From Pseudomonas bijieensis (lineage in GTDB: Bacteria; Pseudomonadota; Gammaproteobacteria; Pseudomonadales; Pseudomonadaceae): a stretch of 64,000 nt of DNA. A program made the position numbers and the translations under genes. How positions within the stretch are numbered: the first letter of the stretch is position 1; each line of letters starts with the position of its first letter. This document shows, piece by piece, positions 27,467 through 36,134 of the stretch. The DNA lies in contig NZ_CP048810.1 of the NCBI RefSeq assembly GCF_013347965.1, positions 2,418,001 to 2,482,000 of the forward strand. Direction: 5' to 3'. The notes under the pieces were generated by a model that was not told where the DNA came from, made no database searches, and saw nothing but the letters and a program-made list of their open reading frames with translations.

Positions 27467-28252
27467 TTACAGGTTCTGCGTAACGAACGAGAGCATCTGG
27501 TCGGCGGTGGAAATCACCTTGGAGTTCATCTCGTAGGCACGCTGGGTGGTGATCATGTTGACCATCTCCTCGACGGTGCTCACGTTGGATGTTTCCAGGG
27601 TGTTCTGCAGCGTGGTGCCGAAACCGTTCAGGCCCGGGGTGCCGACTTGCGGCGCGCCACTTGCGGCGGTTTCCAGGAACAGGTTGTTGCCCACCGCTTG
27701 CAGGCCGGCCGGGTTGATGAAGTCGGCGGTCTGCAGGTTGCCGATCACCTGGGCGGCCGGGTTGCCCGCCACGGTGATGGATACGGTGCCGTCACGGCCC
27801 ACGGTAAAGGTCTGGGCATCGTTCGGGATGATGATGGCCGGCTCCAGGGCGAAACCGCTGGCGTTGACGATCTGGCCATTGGAGTCGAGGTGGAACGTAC
27901 CGTCACGGGTGTAGGACGTGGTGCCGTCCGGCTGCAGGATCTGGAAGAAACCGCGACCGTCGATGGCCATGTCCAGCGGCTGCTCGGTGGTTTGCAGGCT
28001 GCCGGCGTTGAAGTTTTTCTGGGTGCCGACGATGCGTACACCGGTACCCACTTGCAGGCCCGACGGCAATTCGCTGTCCTGGGTCGACTGGGCACCAGGC
28101 TGGCGTTTTACCTGATACAGCAGGTCCTGGAACTCGGCGCGATCACGTTTGAAACCCGTGGTCGAGACGTTCGCCAGGTTGTTGGAAATGGTCGTCAGGT
28201 TGGTGTCCTGGGCGGACAGACCTGTTTTGGCAACCCATAGAGCCGGAAGCAT
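27467..28252 (-). CDS. flgG: Flagellar distal rod protein FlgG
   Basis: FlgG makes up the distal rod. The 261-residue protein shows the N-terminal rod signature (LWVAKTGLSAQDTNLTTISN then NLANVSTTGFKRDRAEFQDL), and the C-terminal TNVSTVEEMVNMITTQRAYE-type helix (here SNVSTVEEMVNMITTQRAYE). The length equals the typical FlgG. GAGGAG lies 6 nt before ATG 28252. It follows flgF by 49 bp in the operon that begins at the sigma-54-type promoter upstream of flgF. Confidence 0.98.
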   Translation of the reverse strand: MLPALWVAKTGLSAQDTNLTTISNNLANVSTTGFKRDRAEFQDLLYQVKRQPGAQSTQDSELPSGLQVGTGVRIVGTQKNFNAGSLQTTEQPLDMAIDGRGFFQILQPDGTTSYTRDGTFHLDSNGQIVNASGFALEPAIIIPNDAQTFTVGRDGTVSITVAGNPAAQVIGNLQTADFINPAGLQAVGNNLFLETAASGAPQVGTPGLNGFGTTLQNTLETSNVSTVEEMVNMITTQRAYEMNSKVISTADQMLSFVTQNL

Positions 28253-28301
28253 TCGATTCTCCTCGTACGCCTGTTTTTCGGCGCGACGCTTTAATTAATG
28301 G

Positions 28302-29039
28302 TTAGATCTGCAAGACCCGAGCCATGGCCTCGTCGCCTTCTTTGGCGGTGTTCATCATCTTGACGTGAAGCTCAAACTGCTTGGCCAGGGCCAGCACCGA
28401 GGTCATTTCATCCACGGCATTGACGTTGCTCGCCTCCTGGAAACCCGACACCAACTGCACGTTGGCATCGATGGGCGCCGGCTGGCCGTCCTTGGTACGG
28501 ATCGAACCGTCCAGGCCCTTGGTCATGTTCTTGAGATCCGGGTTGACCAGCTTGATGCGGTCCACTTCAGCCATCACCCGCGGGCCTTCGCCCATGGCAC
28601 GGATGCTGATGGTGCCGTCCTGGCCGATTTCGATTTTCTGCTCGGGCGGCACGGCGATCGGACCGCCGTTGCCCATCACTGGCATGCCGTTGCCGGCCCG
28701 CAGCACGCCCAGGGCGTCGACGTTGAGGCTTCCTGTGCGCACGTAGCTTTCGCCGCCGTCAGGGTTCTGCACGGCCATCCAGCCTGGGCCGCTGACCGCG
28801 ACGTCGAGGTCACGACCGGTTTCCACCAGCGCCCCCGGGGTGAAGTCCGTGGCAGGCCGTTCGGACAGGGCAAAGGCCCGCGCCGGAAAGCTGTCGCCAA
28901 ACACCGGCATCGAGCGAGCCTGCTCCAGGTCTTTCTGAAAACCATTGGTGGAGATGTTCGCCAGGTTGTTGGCATGGGCCCGTTGCGCCAGTGCGTTCTG
29001 GCTGGCGCCGGTCATTGCCACATAAAGGTACTTGTCCAC
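28302..29039 (-). CDS. flgF: Flagellar proximal rod protein FlgF
   Basis: This 245-residue proximal rod protein opens the leftward flagellar operon. I start it at GTG 29039 (V/M-DKYLYVAMTGASQNALAQ), which gives the conserved FlgF N-terminus and has AGAGGA 7 nt upstream. A longer in-frame form to 29141 would place unrelated residues in front and overlap the promoter. The rod motif NNLANISTNGFQKDL and the C-terminal SNVNAVDEMTSVLALAKQFE are clear. Confidence 0.96.
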   Translation of the reverse strand: MDKYLYVAMTGASQNALAQRAHANNLANISTNGFQKDLEQARSMPVFGDSFPARAFALSERPATDFTPGALVETGRDLDVAVSGPGWMAVQNPDGGESYVRTGSLNVDALGVLRAGNGMPVMGNGGPIAVPPEQKIEIGQDGTISIRAMGEGPRVMAEVDRIKLVNPDLKNMTKGLDGSIRTKDGQPAPIDANVQLVSGFQEASNVNAVDEMTSVLALAKQFELHVKMMNTAKEGDEAMARVLQI

Positions 29040-29095
29040 TGTCGTTCCTCTGCATGCCGGACGTTTGCCGCCCACTGCTGTGTTGCACAGCCTTA

Positions 29096-29112
29096 AGCAA
29101 TTTGCAGACCAA
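29096..29112 (-). promoter_or_regulatory. Sigma-54-type promoter of the flgF operon
   Basis: The minus strand reads TTGGTCTGCAAATTGCT from 29112 to 29096. It has the invariant GG and GC ten bases apart and the full TTGC of the -12 element. Transcription would start near 29085, about 45 nt before the flgF GTG. In P. aeruginosa the flgFGHIJKL operon is RpoN/FleR dependent, which agrees. Confidence 0.75.
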
Positions 29113-29252
29113 CTTTTTTCTGGCGCCTCGCGCCCCGGCAAACAAGGGGTTCAGGGTTGTGGAAGGGATTTTTGAAATGTGTCGAAGACGAAAAACCGGC
29201 GGTGTTGTGCCGGTTGGAGGCAATGCTTGTCCTTGGGTAATGGCCACTGCCG

Positions 29253-29350
29253 TCATCGCGAGCAGGCTCGCTCCCACATTGGACCTCCAGTGCTCCTGAG
29301 ATTTGTGAGCAATCAGTAACCTTGTGGGAGCGAGCCTGCTCGCGATGAGG
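29253..29350. repeat. REP pair (class GTGGGAGCGAGCCTGCTCGCGATG)
   Basis: Inverted copies lie at 29253-29278 and 29323-29350, separated by about 45 bp. The same class recurs at 43686-43773 and 63526-63624. Confidence 0.85.
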
Positions 29351-29376
29351 CCCGCATGGGCACCGAGAGCAAGCAG

Positions 29377-30936
29377 CTATGACTCGCTTTTACCGACCTC
29401 ATACTCCCGCAACTTATTGGCGATGGTGGTGTGGGAAACCCCCAGCCGCTTGCCCAATTGCCGACTGCTGGGATGTTCGGAGTAAAGACGTTCCAGCACC
29501 GCTTTCTCAAAACGCCCAACGATCTCGTCCAATCCGCCCTCGAGGGAAAAATCGCCAAGGGGTTGGCGCACACCATAGTCCGGCAGGCGAATATGCTCGG
29601 CTTTCACCGTCCCGCCGTCGCACAGGGAAACGGCCTGGAACAACACGTTTTCCAACTGCCGGACGTTGCCCGGCCAGTGGTAGTGACTCAGACGCTCCAT
29701 CGCCGCCGGCGCCAGCCTGGGCAGCGCACAGCCGATCTGGCGGCTGGCCTGGTCGAGGAAATGCTCCACCAGCGGCGCAAGGCCATCGAGGCATTCGCGC
29801 AGCGGCGGGATGTGCAAGGAAAGGACGTTCAAGCGGTGGTACAAGTCCTGACGGAATTCTCCCCGGGCACAGAGTTCGGACAAGTCCACCTGGGTAGCGC
29901 AGATCACCCGGACGTCCAGGTACACCTCTTCATCGCTGCCTACGCGACGGAAGCAACCGTCCTGCAGAAAGCGCAGCAGTTTCACTTGCAGGCGCGGGCT
30001 CATCTCCCCGACGCCATCGAGGAACAACGTTCCCCCGGCAGTCAGTTCCAGCAGGCCAAGCTTGCCTTCGGCCCGGGCACCTTCGAAAGCACCGGGGCCG
30101 TAGCCGAACAGTTCGGTCTCGGCCATGGACTCCGGCAACCCGGCACAGTTGAGCGCCATCAATGGCGATTGCCCGCGCGGACTGGCCAGGTGACAGGCGC
30201 GTGCCAGCAATTCCTTACCGGTGCCGGTTTCGCCTTCTATCAACAGCGGCGCGTCCAGCGGTGCCATACGCCGGGCCTCACGCACTACCGCCGCCATCAC
30301 CTTGGAACTCTGGAAAATACTGTCGAAGCCACGCAGCTCCTGTTTGCGCACGTTATAGATTCGCTCGCCGACCCGGTCGGCCCGGTGCAACGTCAGTACC
30401 GCGCCGGCCATGGCCTCGCTGTCGTCGTGCTCCGATTGCAACGGGGCGATGTCGGCCAGGAACACATCGCCCTTGACCTTGACCCGCAGCCCGTTGATCC
30501 GCGACTGGTTGGCGCGCACCAGTTCAGGCAAATCGAAATCCTCGGCGTAGCGGGACAGTGGAATCCCGGGCACCTCATCCACCCGCACCCCGAGCAACTG
30601 CGCCGCCGCCCGGTTGGCCGCGACGATGGAACCGCCCATGTCGATGGACAGCACCGGAAACTCCAAGGCACCGAGCAGGGCATTGAGCTCCATGTGCCGA
30701 CGCTCGCTAGGCATTAATCCTACGCGCTTGACGCCAAATACCCCGGCGATGCCTTCGAATTTCGGACGTAGCGCCTGGAACTGAATGTTGATCAGGTTCG
30801 GGCAATGCAGGTAGATCGCGTTGCCATGCTCACCCCCGACCTCGCCCCGGGCAACGTTGATGCCGTACTCCACCAGCAGGTTGAGGATGTCTCGCAGGAT
30901 GCCGATGCGGTTTTGGCAATGGACTTTGATGCGCAT
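29377..30936 (-). CDS. phhR: TyrR-family transcriptional regulator PhhR
   Basis: PhhR activates phhABC in response to aromatic amino acids. The 519-residue protein has an ACT domain (1-75; MRIKVHCQNRIGILRDI), a PAS domain (about 80-190) and an AAA+ domain (about 200-430; Walker A GETGTGKELLA, GTLFLDGVGEM). At its C-terminus is a TyrR-type helix-turn-helix (SSRQLGKRLGVSHTTIANKL). The loop that is GAFTGA in sigma-54 activators reads GYGPGAFEGA here. That agrees with TyrR/PhhR proteins acting with sigma-70 RNA polymerase. I start it at ATG 30936 because this gives the conserved ACT start. It is divergent from phhA. Confidence 0.96.
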   Translation of the reverse strand: MRIKVHCQNRIGILRDILNLLVEYGINVARGEVGGEHGNAIYLHCPNLINIQFQALRPKFEGIAGVFGVKRVGLMPSERRHMELNALLGALEFPVLSIDMGGSIVAANRAAAQLLGVRVDEVPGIPLSRYAEDFDLPELVRANQSRINGLRVKVKGDVFLADIAPLQSEHDDSEAMAGAVLTLHRADRVGERIYNVRKQELRGFDSIFQSSKVMAAVVREARRMAPLDAPLLIEGETGTGKELLARACHLASPRGQSPLMALNCAGLPESMAETELFGYGPGAFEGARAEGKLGLLELTAGGTLFLDGVGEMSPRLQVKLLRFLQDGCFRRVGSDEEVYLDVRVICATQVDLSELCARGEFRQDLYHRLNVLSLHIPPLRECLDGLAPLVEHFLDQASRQIGCALPRLAPAAMERLSHYHWPGNVRQLENVLFQAVSLCDGGTVKAEHIRLPDYGVRQPLGDFSLEGGLDEIVGRFEKAVLERLYSEHPSSRQLGKRLGVSHTTIANKLREYEVGKSES

Positions 30937-31270
30937 GAAAAGGCCCGATATCGATGTGTATGCAAGCATGGGGAGGAGGTTGCTGCGCAGCCAGCGCAAG
31001 CAAGCTTCCTCGCCACAAGGTTTTCTGCATGGCAGCGCAAATAAACGTCAAGATTATGTGACAGCTGTAGGCCATTTCCCAGCTGAAAATCTCGACAACA
31101 CTGGAGTACCGCCCAATACGTAACGAAAACTTTACGAATTCATGCCTTTATCGCAATCCATCCCTTCGTCTGCCTGCTGCACACATCCCTGCTTCGAGTT
31201 ATCTCTAATGCATCGCTGGACATAAAAACAAACAGCCTTCCCCCCTGAGGGAAATCAGCAGGAGAGCAGC
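30937..31270. other. phhR-phhA divergent regulatory region
   Basis: A 334-bp gap between divergent genes. It contains a PhhR/TyrR-like box at 31119-31136. I see no further gene and no clear -10/-35 pair that I would assign. Confidence 0.7.
31119..31136. promoter_or_regulatory. Candidate PhhR/TyrR box
   Basis: CGTAACGAAAACTTTACG fits the TyrR pattern TGTAAA-N6-TTTACA: it keeps G-N14-C and 9 of the 12 half-site bases. It lies 135 bp upstream of phhA in the divergent gap, as expected for activation of phhABC by PhhR. Confidence 0.6.
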
Positions 31271-32056
31271 ATGAAGCAGACGCAGTACGTGGCCCGCGAG
31301 CCCGATGCGCAAGGTTTTATCCACTACCCCGCCGAAGAACATGCGGTGTGGAACACGCTGATCACCCGCCAGCTGAAAGTCATCGAAGGCCGCGCGTGCC
31401 AGGAATACCTGGACGGCATCGACAAGCTTGGCCTGCCCCACGACCGTATCCCGCAACTGGGCGAAATCAACAAGGTGCTGGGCGAGACCACGGGTTGGCA
31501 AGTCGCCCGGGTGCCGGCCTTGATCCCCTTCCAGACCTTCTTCGAACTGCTCGCCAGCAAGCAGTTTCCGGTAGCGACCTTTATTCGTACCCGCGAAGAA
31601 CTGGACTACCTGCAAGAACCTGACATTTTCCACGAGATTTTCGGCCACTGTCCGCTGTTGACCAACCCCTGGTTTGCCGAATTCACCCACACCTACGGCA
31701 AACTCGGCCTACAGGCCTCCAAGGAAGAACGCGTCTATCTGGCGCGCCTGTATTGGATGACCATCGAGTTCGGCCTGGTGGAGACCCCGCAGGGCCGGCG
31801 TATCTATGGTGGCGGCATCCTGTCTTCGCCCAAGGAAACCGTTTACTGCCTGTCGGACGAGCCTGAACACCAGCCTTTTGATCCGTTGGAAGCGATGCGC
31901 ACGCCGTATCGCATCGACATCCTGCAACCGGTGTATTTCGTGCTGCCCGAGCTCAAGCGCCTGTTCGACCTGGCCCACGAAGACATCATGGGCATGGTCA
32001 AGCGCGGTCGGGAACTGGGCTTGCACGCCCCGAAATTCCCACCCAAGGCAGCGTGA
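31271..32056 (+). CDS. phhA: Phenylalanine 4-hydroxylase
   Basis: This 261-residue cytosolic enzyme hydroxylates phenylalanine to tyrosine using tetrahydropterin, O2 and iron. The iron ligands His121 and His126 are in FHEIFGHCPLL and Glu166 in YWMTIEFGL. The length and the lack of a regulatory domain match bacterial PhhA. AGGAG precedes ATG 31271. It opens the phhABC operon, with the cofactor-recycling and transaminase genes immediately downstream, and is divergent from its activator phhR. Confidence 0.98.
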   Translation: MKQTQYVAREPDAQGFIHYPAEEHAVWNTLITRQLKVIEGRACQEYLDGIDKLGLPHDRIPQLGEINKVLGETTGWQVARVPALIPFQTFFELLASKQFPVATFIRTREELDYLQEPDIFHEIFGHCPLLTNPWFAEFTHTYGKLGLQASKEERVYLARLYWMTIEFGLVETPQGRRIYGGGILSSPKETVYCLSDEPEHQPFDPLEAMRTPYRIDILQPVYFVLPELKRLFDLAHEDIMGMVKRGRELGLHAPKFPPKAA

Positions 32057-32155
32057 ACCGCGTCTTTTAATCTCAATTGAGTCTGTTGCACAACGCGGCT
32101 TTGCTTTAGCGTGGGTGCATCGACGTTTTTCAAATATTCGATCCAGGAACACACC

Positions 32156-32512
32156 ATGAACACTCTGAACCAAGCCCATTGCGAAGCCTGCCGCGCCGAT
32201 GCCCCGCAAGTCAGCGACGAAGAACTGCCGGCGCTGATCAAGCAGATCCCCGACTGGAACATCGAAGTGCGCGACGGCGTGATGCAGCTGGAAAAAGTTT
32301 TCCTGTTCAAAAACTTCAAGCACGCCCTGGCCTTCACCAACGCCGTCGGTGAAATCTCGGAGGCCGAAGGCCACCACCCAGGCCTGCTCACCGAATGGGG
32401 CAAAGTCACCGTGACCTGGTGGAGCCACTCCATCAAGGGTCTGCACCGCAACGACTTCATCATGGCCGCCCGCACCGATGACGTGGCCAAGACCGCCGAG
32501 GGCCGCAAGTAA
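32156..32512 (+). CDS. phhB: Pterin-4a-carbinolamine dehydratase
   Basis: The 118-residue protein dehydrates the 4a-hydroxytetrahydropterin made by PhhA so that the cofactor can be recycled. The family motif [20 protein letters not shown] (about 66-85) and the later [16 protein letters not shown] are present. I use ATG 32156 (MNTLNQAHC), which has AGGAAC upstream and gives the usual length. It lies 99 bp after phhA and overlaps the phhC start by one base (TAATG). Confidence 0.97.
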   Translation: MNTLNQAHCEACRADAPQVSDEELPALIKQIPDWNIEVRDGVMQLEKVFLFKNFKHALAFTNAVGEISEAEGHHPGLLTEWGKVTVTWWSHSIKGLHRNDFIMAARTDDVAKTAEGRK

Positions 32513-33705
32513 TGCATTTCGATGCCATCGGCCGAGTACCCGGCGACCCGATCCTCGGCCTGATGGAGGCCTACGGCGCGGACAGCAATCCGAGCAAGTT
32601 CGACCTGGGCGTGGGTGTCTACAAGGACGCCCAGGGCCTGACGCCGATTCTTCAATCCGTGAAGCAGGCCGAACAATGGCTGGTGGATCGCCAGACCACC
32701 AAGACCTACATCGGCGGCCATGGCGACCCCGCGTTCGGCCAGTTGATCAATGAACTGGTGCTGGGCACCGACTCGCCGCTGATCAGCGCAAAGCGCGCTG
32801 GCGTCACCCAGACACCGGGCGGCACTGGTGCCCTGCGCCTGAGTGCCGACTTCATCGCCCAATGCCTGCCTGGCCGTGGCGTCTGGCTGAGCAATCCGAC
32901 CTGGCCGATCCACGAAACCATCTTCGCCGCGGCTGGCGTCAAGGCCAGTCATTACCCTTATGTGGGCGCCGACAACCGCTTGGATTTCGAGGCGATGCTG
33001 GCGACCCTGAACCAGGCGCCCAAAGGCGATGTGGTGCTGCTGCATGCCTGCTGCCACAACCCCACCGGCTTTGACCTGTCCCATGAGCAATGGCGCCAGG
33101 TGTTGGAAGTGGTACGCAGCCGCGACCTGCTGCCGCTGATCGATTTCGCTTACCAGGGCTTCGGCGATGGGCTGGAGCAGGACGCCTGGTCAGTTCGGCT
33201 GTTTGCCGATGCGCTGCCGGAAGTGCTGGTCACCAGTTCCTGTTCGAAGAATTTCGGCCTGTACCGCGACCGCACCGGTGCGTTGATCGTCTGCGCCCGG
33301 GACGGTGAAAAACTGCTGGACGTGCGCAGCCAACTGGCCAACATCGCCCGTAACCTGTGGTCGACGCCGCCGGACCATGGAGCGGCTGTGGTGGCGACCA
33401 TCCTCGGCAATCCGGAACTCAAAAGCCTGTGGGCCGATGAAGTCCAGGCCATGCGCCTGCGCATCGCGCAATTGCGCAGCGGCTTGCTGGAGGCCCTCGA
33501 ACCCCATGGCCTGCGCGAGCGCTTCGCCCATATCGGCGTGCAACGCGGGATGTTCTCCTACACCGGCCTGACGCCGGAACAGGTCAAGCACCTGCGCGAA
33601 CGCCACAGCGTCTATATGGTTGGCACCGGCCGGGCCAACGTCGCCGGCATCGACGCCACGCGCCTGGACCTGCTGGCCGAGGCGATTGCGGACGCGTGCA
33701 GATAA
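32512..33705 (+). CDS. phhC: Aromatic amino acid aminotransferase
   Basis: This 397-residue class I PLP aminotransferase transaminates tyrosine and phenylalanine to the keto acids. It shows the family start [20 protein letters not shown], the NPTGFD motif, the PLP aspartate-containing LIDFAYQGFGDGL, and the lysine in SSCSKNFGLYRDRTG. The C-terminal arginine region RANVAGID follows. The ATG shares a base with the phhB stop, so the genes are coupled. The sequence is like aspartate/tyrosine aminotransferases, and the operon context assigns it to PhhC. Confidence 0.96.
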   Translation: MHFDAIGRVPGDPILGLMEAYGADSNPSKFDLGVGVYKDAQGLTPILQSVKQAEQWLVDRQTTKTYIGGHGDPAFGQLINELVLGTDSPLISAKRAGVTQTPGGTGALRLSADFIAQCLPGRGVWLSNPTWPIHETIFAAAGVKASHYPYVGADNRLDFEAMLATLNQAPKGDVVLLHACCHNPTGFDLSHEQWRQVLEVVRSRDLLPLIDFAYQGFGDGLEQDAWSVRLFADALPEVLVTSSCSKNFGLYRDRTGALIVCARDGEKLLDVRSQLANIARNLWSTPPDHGAAVVATILGNPELKSLWADEVQAMRLRIAQLRSGLLEALEPHGLRERFAHIGVQRGMFSYTGLTPEQVKHLRERHSVYMVGTGRANVAGIDATRLDLLAEAIADACR

Positions 33706-33750
33706 CAATCTTAAATAGCCGAACACATCCCTGTGTGGTGCAGGGATAGC

Positions 33751-33902
33751 TGTGGCGAGGGGGGATTTATCCCCGCTGGGCTGCGAAGCAGCCCCTAAAC
33801 CCGCCACCTCGGAGTGTCAGGCTGCCTCTTTCCAGGCATCTTGGGGCTGCTGCGCAGCCCAACGGGGATAAATCCCCTCGCCACAGAAATCCCCTCGCCA
33901 CA
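33751..33902. repeat. REP pair (class GTGGCGAGGGGATTTATCCCC)
   Basis: Long inverted copies of the element, including the inner GCTGGGCTGCGAAGCAGCCCC, lie at 33751-33796 and about 33844-33888, and a short extra CCCTCGCCACAG copy ends at 33902. It fills most of the gap between phhC and the nitroreductase gene. Confidence 0.85.
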
Positions 33903-33938
33903 GATAAGTCCTCTTCACTGCAGAAGCTGCGCCAGACG

Positions 33939-34509
33939 TCAGACCTGCGGGCCCGTCCACTCGCGGACAAACTGCCCGACATCTTCCTGCGGCGCCGTAC
34001 GCGCTTCTTTCTGCGGCGTGCCGAGGTAGAGGAAGCCAATGACCTCTTCCCCGTCTTCAAGGCCAAGCCCCCCTGGCCACATGCGGCGAGTACGCCAGCT
34101 CACCGGTACGCCACACGCCACCAATCCCTTGGGCATAAGCCGCCAGCAGGATGCCATGGGCCGCACAGCCGGCTGCCAGCAATTGCTCGGATTTAGGGAT
34201 CTTGAAATGGTCCTGCAGACGGGCAATCACCACCACGACCAGAGGCGCGCGCAATGGGCCATTGAGAGCCTTTTCCACGATCGCGTCCGGTACCAGCGGG
34301 TCACTGAACCGCGCCGCTTCGGCCAGCAGCTCGCCCATGCGATGCCGCGCCTGCCCTTCGACCGTCAGAAAACGCCATGGGCGCAACTGGCCATGATCCG
34401 GCGCCCGCATGGCCGCGGCGAACATGAGTTCGCGCTGTTCGGACGTGGGGGCCGGGTCTACCAGGCGCGGGACGGAAACACGGTTGAGCAAAGCGTCGAG
34501 AGCCTGCAT
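33939..34509 (-). pseudogene. Nitroreductase (YdjA-like) with a frameshift
   Basis: Two adjacent frames together give a complete nitroreductase of about 189 residues, the normal size. The 5' part (from ATG 34509) has MRAPDHGQLRPWRFL and GIGGVWRTGELAY, ending HVARG. The 3' part continues as LGLEDGEEVIGFLYLGTPQ and finishes with FVREWTGPQV. The break falls in a run of six G on the coding strand (six C at 34068-34073); five would restore the frame. Family members bind FMN and reduce nitro or quinone compounds. This is either a recent disruption or a sequencing indel in the homopolymer. As read, translation stops after 150 residues and loses the C-terminal FMN-contacting segment. Confidence 0.85.
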
Positions 34510-34619
34510 CGGCCACCTCCTGAAAGAATGTCCGGCTATTCTAGTGGCTGTTTGGCGAGTTCGTTAGTTCAAATTCCGTTGCCACGCGCCCGCGCCCCGC
34601 AAGCGCCGCCGGGTGCCGG

Positions 34620-34647
34620 TTTACATGACGCTTGCCACAGGTAGAAT
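34620..34647 (+). promoter_or_regulatory. Sigma-70 promoter of trkH
   Basis: TTTACA (34620-34625) and TAGAAT (34642-34647) are 16 bp apart, each matching consensus at 5 of 6 positions. The expected start near 34654 leaves a 26-nt leader before the trkH ATG. Confidence 0.6.
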
Positions 34648-34679
34648 GGCGCCCTTCCCTTTCAGCCTGAGCGGACTTC

Positions 34680-36134
34680 ATGGCGTTGCCGACCCTGCGG
34701 ATCATTGGTTTCATCATCGGCATCTTCCTGATCACCCTGGCGATCTTCATGGTCGTGCCCATGGCCACCCTGGTGGTCTTCGAGCGCACCCACGAGCTGC
34801 CGTCGTTCCTGTGGTCGAGCATGATCACCTTCCTCGCCGGCCTGGCCCTGGTGCTTCCCGGGCGCCCGGAACACATCCACCTGCGCCCGCGCGACATGTA
34901 CCTGCTGACCGTCAGCAGTTGGCTGGTGGTGTGTATCTTCGCCGCGCTGCCGTTCCTGCTGACCCAACACATCAGCTATACCGACTCGTTTTTCGAAAGC
35001 ATGTCCGGCATTACCGCCACCGGCGCCACAGTCCTCAGTGGCCTGGACAACATGTCCCCGGGCATCCTGATGTGGCGCTCGCTGCTGCACTGGCTCGGCG
35101 GTATCGGCTTCATCGGCATGGCGGTGGCGATCCTGCCCCTGCTGCGTATCGGTGGCATGCGGCTGTTCCAGACCGAATCGTCGGATCGTTCGGAAAAAGT
35201 CATGCCCCGTTCCCACATGGTGGCACGGCTGATCGTGGCGTCCTACGTGGGCATCACCATTCTCGGCACCCTGGCGCTCTGGTGGGCCGGGATGAGCCTG
35301 TTCGACGCCATCAACCATTCGATGTCGGCGATCTCCACCGGCGGTTTCTCCACTTCGGACCTGTCCCTGGCCAAATGGACCCAGCCAGCCGTGCATTGGG
35401 TCGCCATCGTCATCATGATTCTTGGCAGCCTGCCGTTTGCCCTGTACGTCTCGACGCTGCGGGGCAATCGCCGGGCGCTGATCAAGGACCAGCAGGTGCA
35501 GGGGCTTATCGGCGTGCTGCTGGTGACCTGGCTGGTGCTCGGCACCTGGTATTGGGCAACCACCGACCTGCATTGGCTGGATGCCCTGCGGCACGTGGCG
35601 CTGAACGTGACGTCCATCATCACCACCACCGGCTTCGCCCTGGGCGACTACAGCCTGTGGGGAAACTTTTCGCTGATGCTGTTCTTTTATCTGGGATTCG
35701 TCGGCGGTTGTTCAGGCTCGACGGCCGGCGGGATCAAGATCTTCCGCTTCCAGGTCGCCTACATCCTGCTGCGGGCCAACCTTAATCAACTGATCCACCC
35801 TCGTGCAGTGATCAAGCAGAAATACAACGGTCATCGCCTCGACGAAGAAATCGTCCGCTCGATCCTCACGTTCTCGTTCTTCTTCGCCATCACCATCTGC
35901 GTGATCGCCCTGCTGCTGTCGCTGCTGGGCGTGGAATGGATGACGGCGCTGACCGGCGCGGCCAGTACCGTGTCGGGCGTCGGCCCGGGGCTGGGGGAAA
36001 CCATCGGGCCGGCGGGCAATTTCGCACCGCTGCCGGACGCAGCCAAGTGGATTCTGTCGGGGGGCATGTTGCTGGGCCGTCTGGAGATCATCACAGTGTT
36101 CGTGCTGTGTATCCCGGCGTTCTGGCGTCACTGA
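34680..36134 (+). CDS. trkH: Trk system potassium uptake protein TrkH
   Basis: A 484-residue inner-membrane potassium transporter with about ten to twelve membrane segments. The four selectivity-filter loops are visible: SMSGITATGATVLSGLD, SMSAISTGGFSTSD, TSIITTTGFALGDY, and TVSGVGPGLGETIG. TrkH works with the cytosolic TrkA, which is not in this window. ATG 34680 follows a good promoter. Its 3' end overlaps the convergent AraC-type gene by 44 bp. Confidence 0.95.
   Translation: MALPTLRIIGFIIGIFLITLAIFMVVPMATLVVFERTHELPSFLWSSMITFLAGLALVLPGRPEHIHLRPRDMYLLTVSSWLVVCIFAALPFLLTQHISYTDSFFESMSGITATGATVLSGLDNMSPGILMWRSLLHWLGGIGFIGMAVAILPLLRIGGMRLFQTESSDRSEKVMPRSHMVARLIVASYVGITILGTLALWWAGMSLFDAINHSMSAISTGGFSTSDLSLAKWTQPAVHWVAIVIMILGSLPFALYVSTLRGNRRALIKDQQVQGLIGVLLVTWLVLGTWYWATTDLHWLDALRHVALNVTSIITTTGFALGDYSLWGNFSLMLFFYLGFVGGCSGSTAGGIKIFRFQVAYILLRANLNQLIHPRAVIKQKYNGHRLDEEIVRSILTFSFFFAITICVIALLLSLLGVEWMTALTGAASTVSGVGPGLGETIGPAGNFAPLPDAAKWILSGGMLLGRLEIITVFVLCIPAFWRH

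Larger units (their letters stand above)
29040..29376. other. Intergenic region between flgF and phhR
   Basis: The 337-bp gap holds the flgF leader and its sigma-54-type promoter on the left and a REP pair at 29253-29350 on the right, just downstream of the phhR stop. No additional gene is evident. Confidence 0.8.

Noticed and set aside
34057..34509. A complete 150-residue nitroreductase
   Set aside because: It lacks the C-terminal part of the fold, which is present in another frame just downstream; a frameshift explains both.
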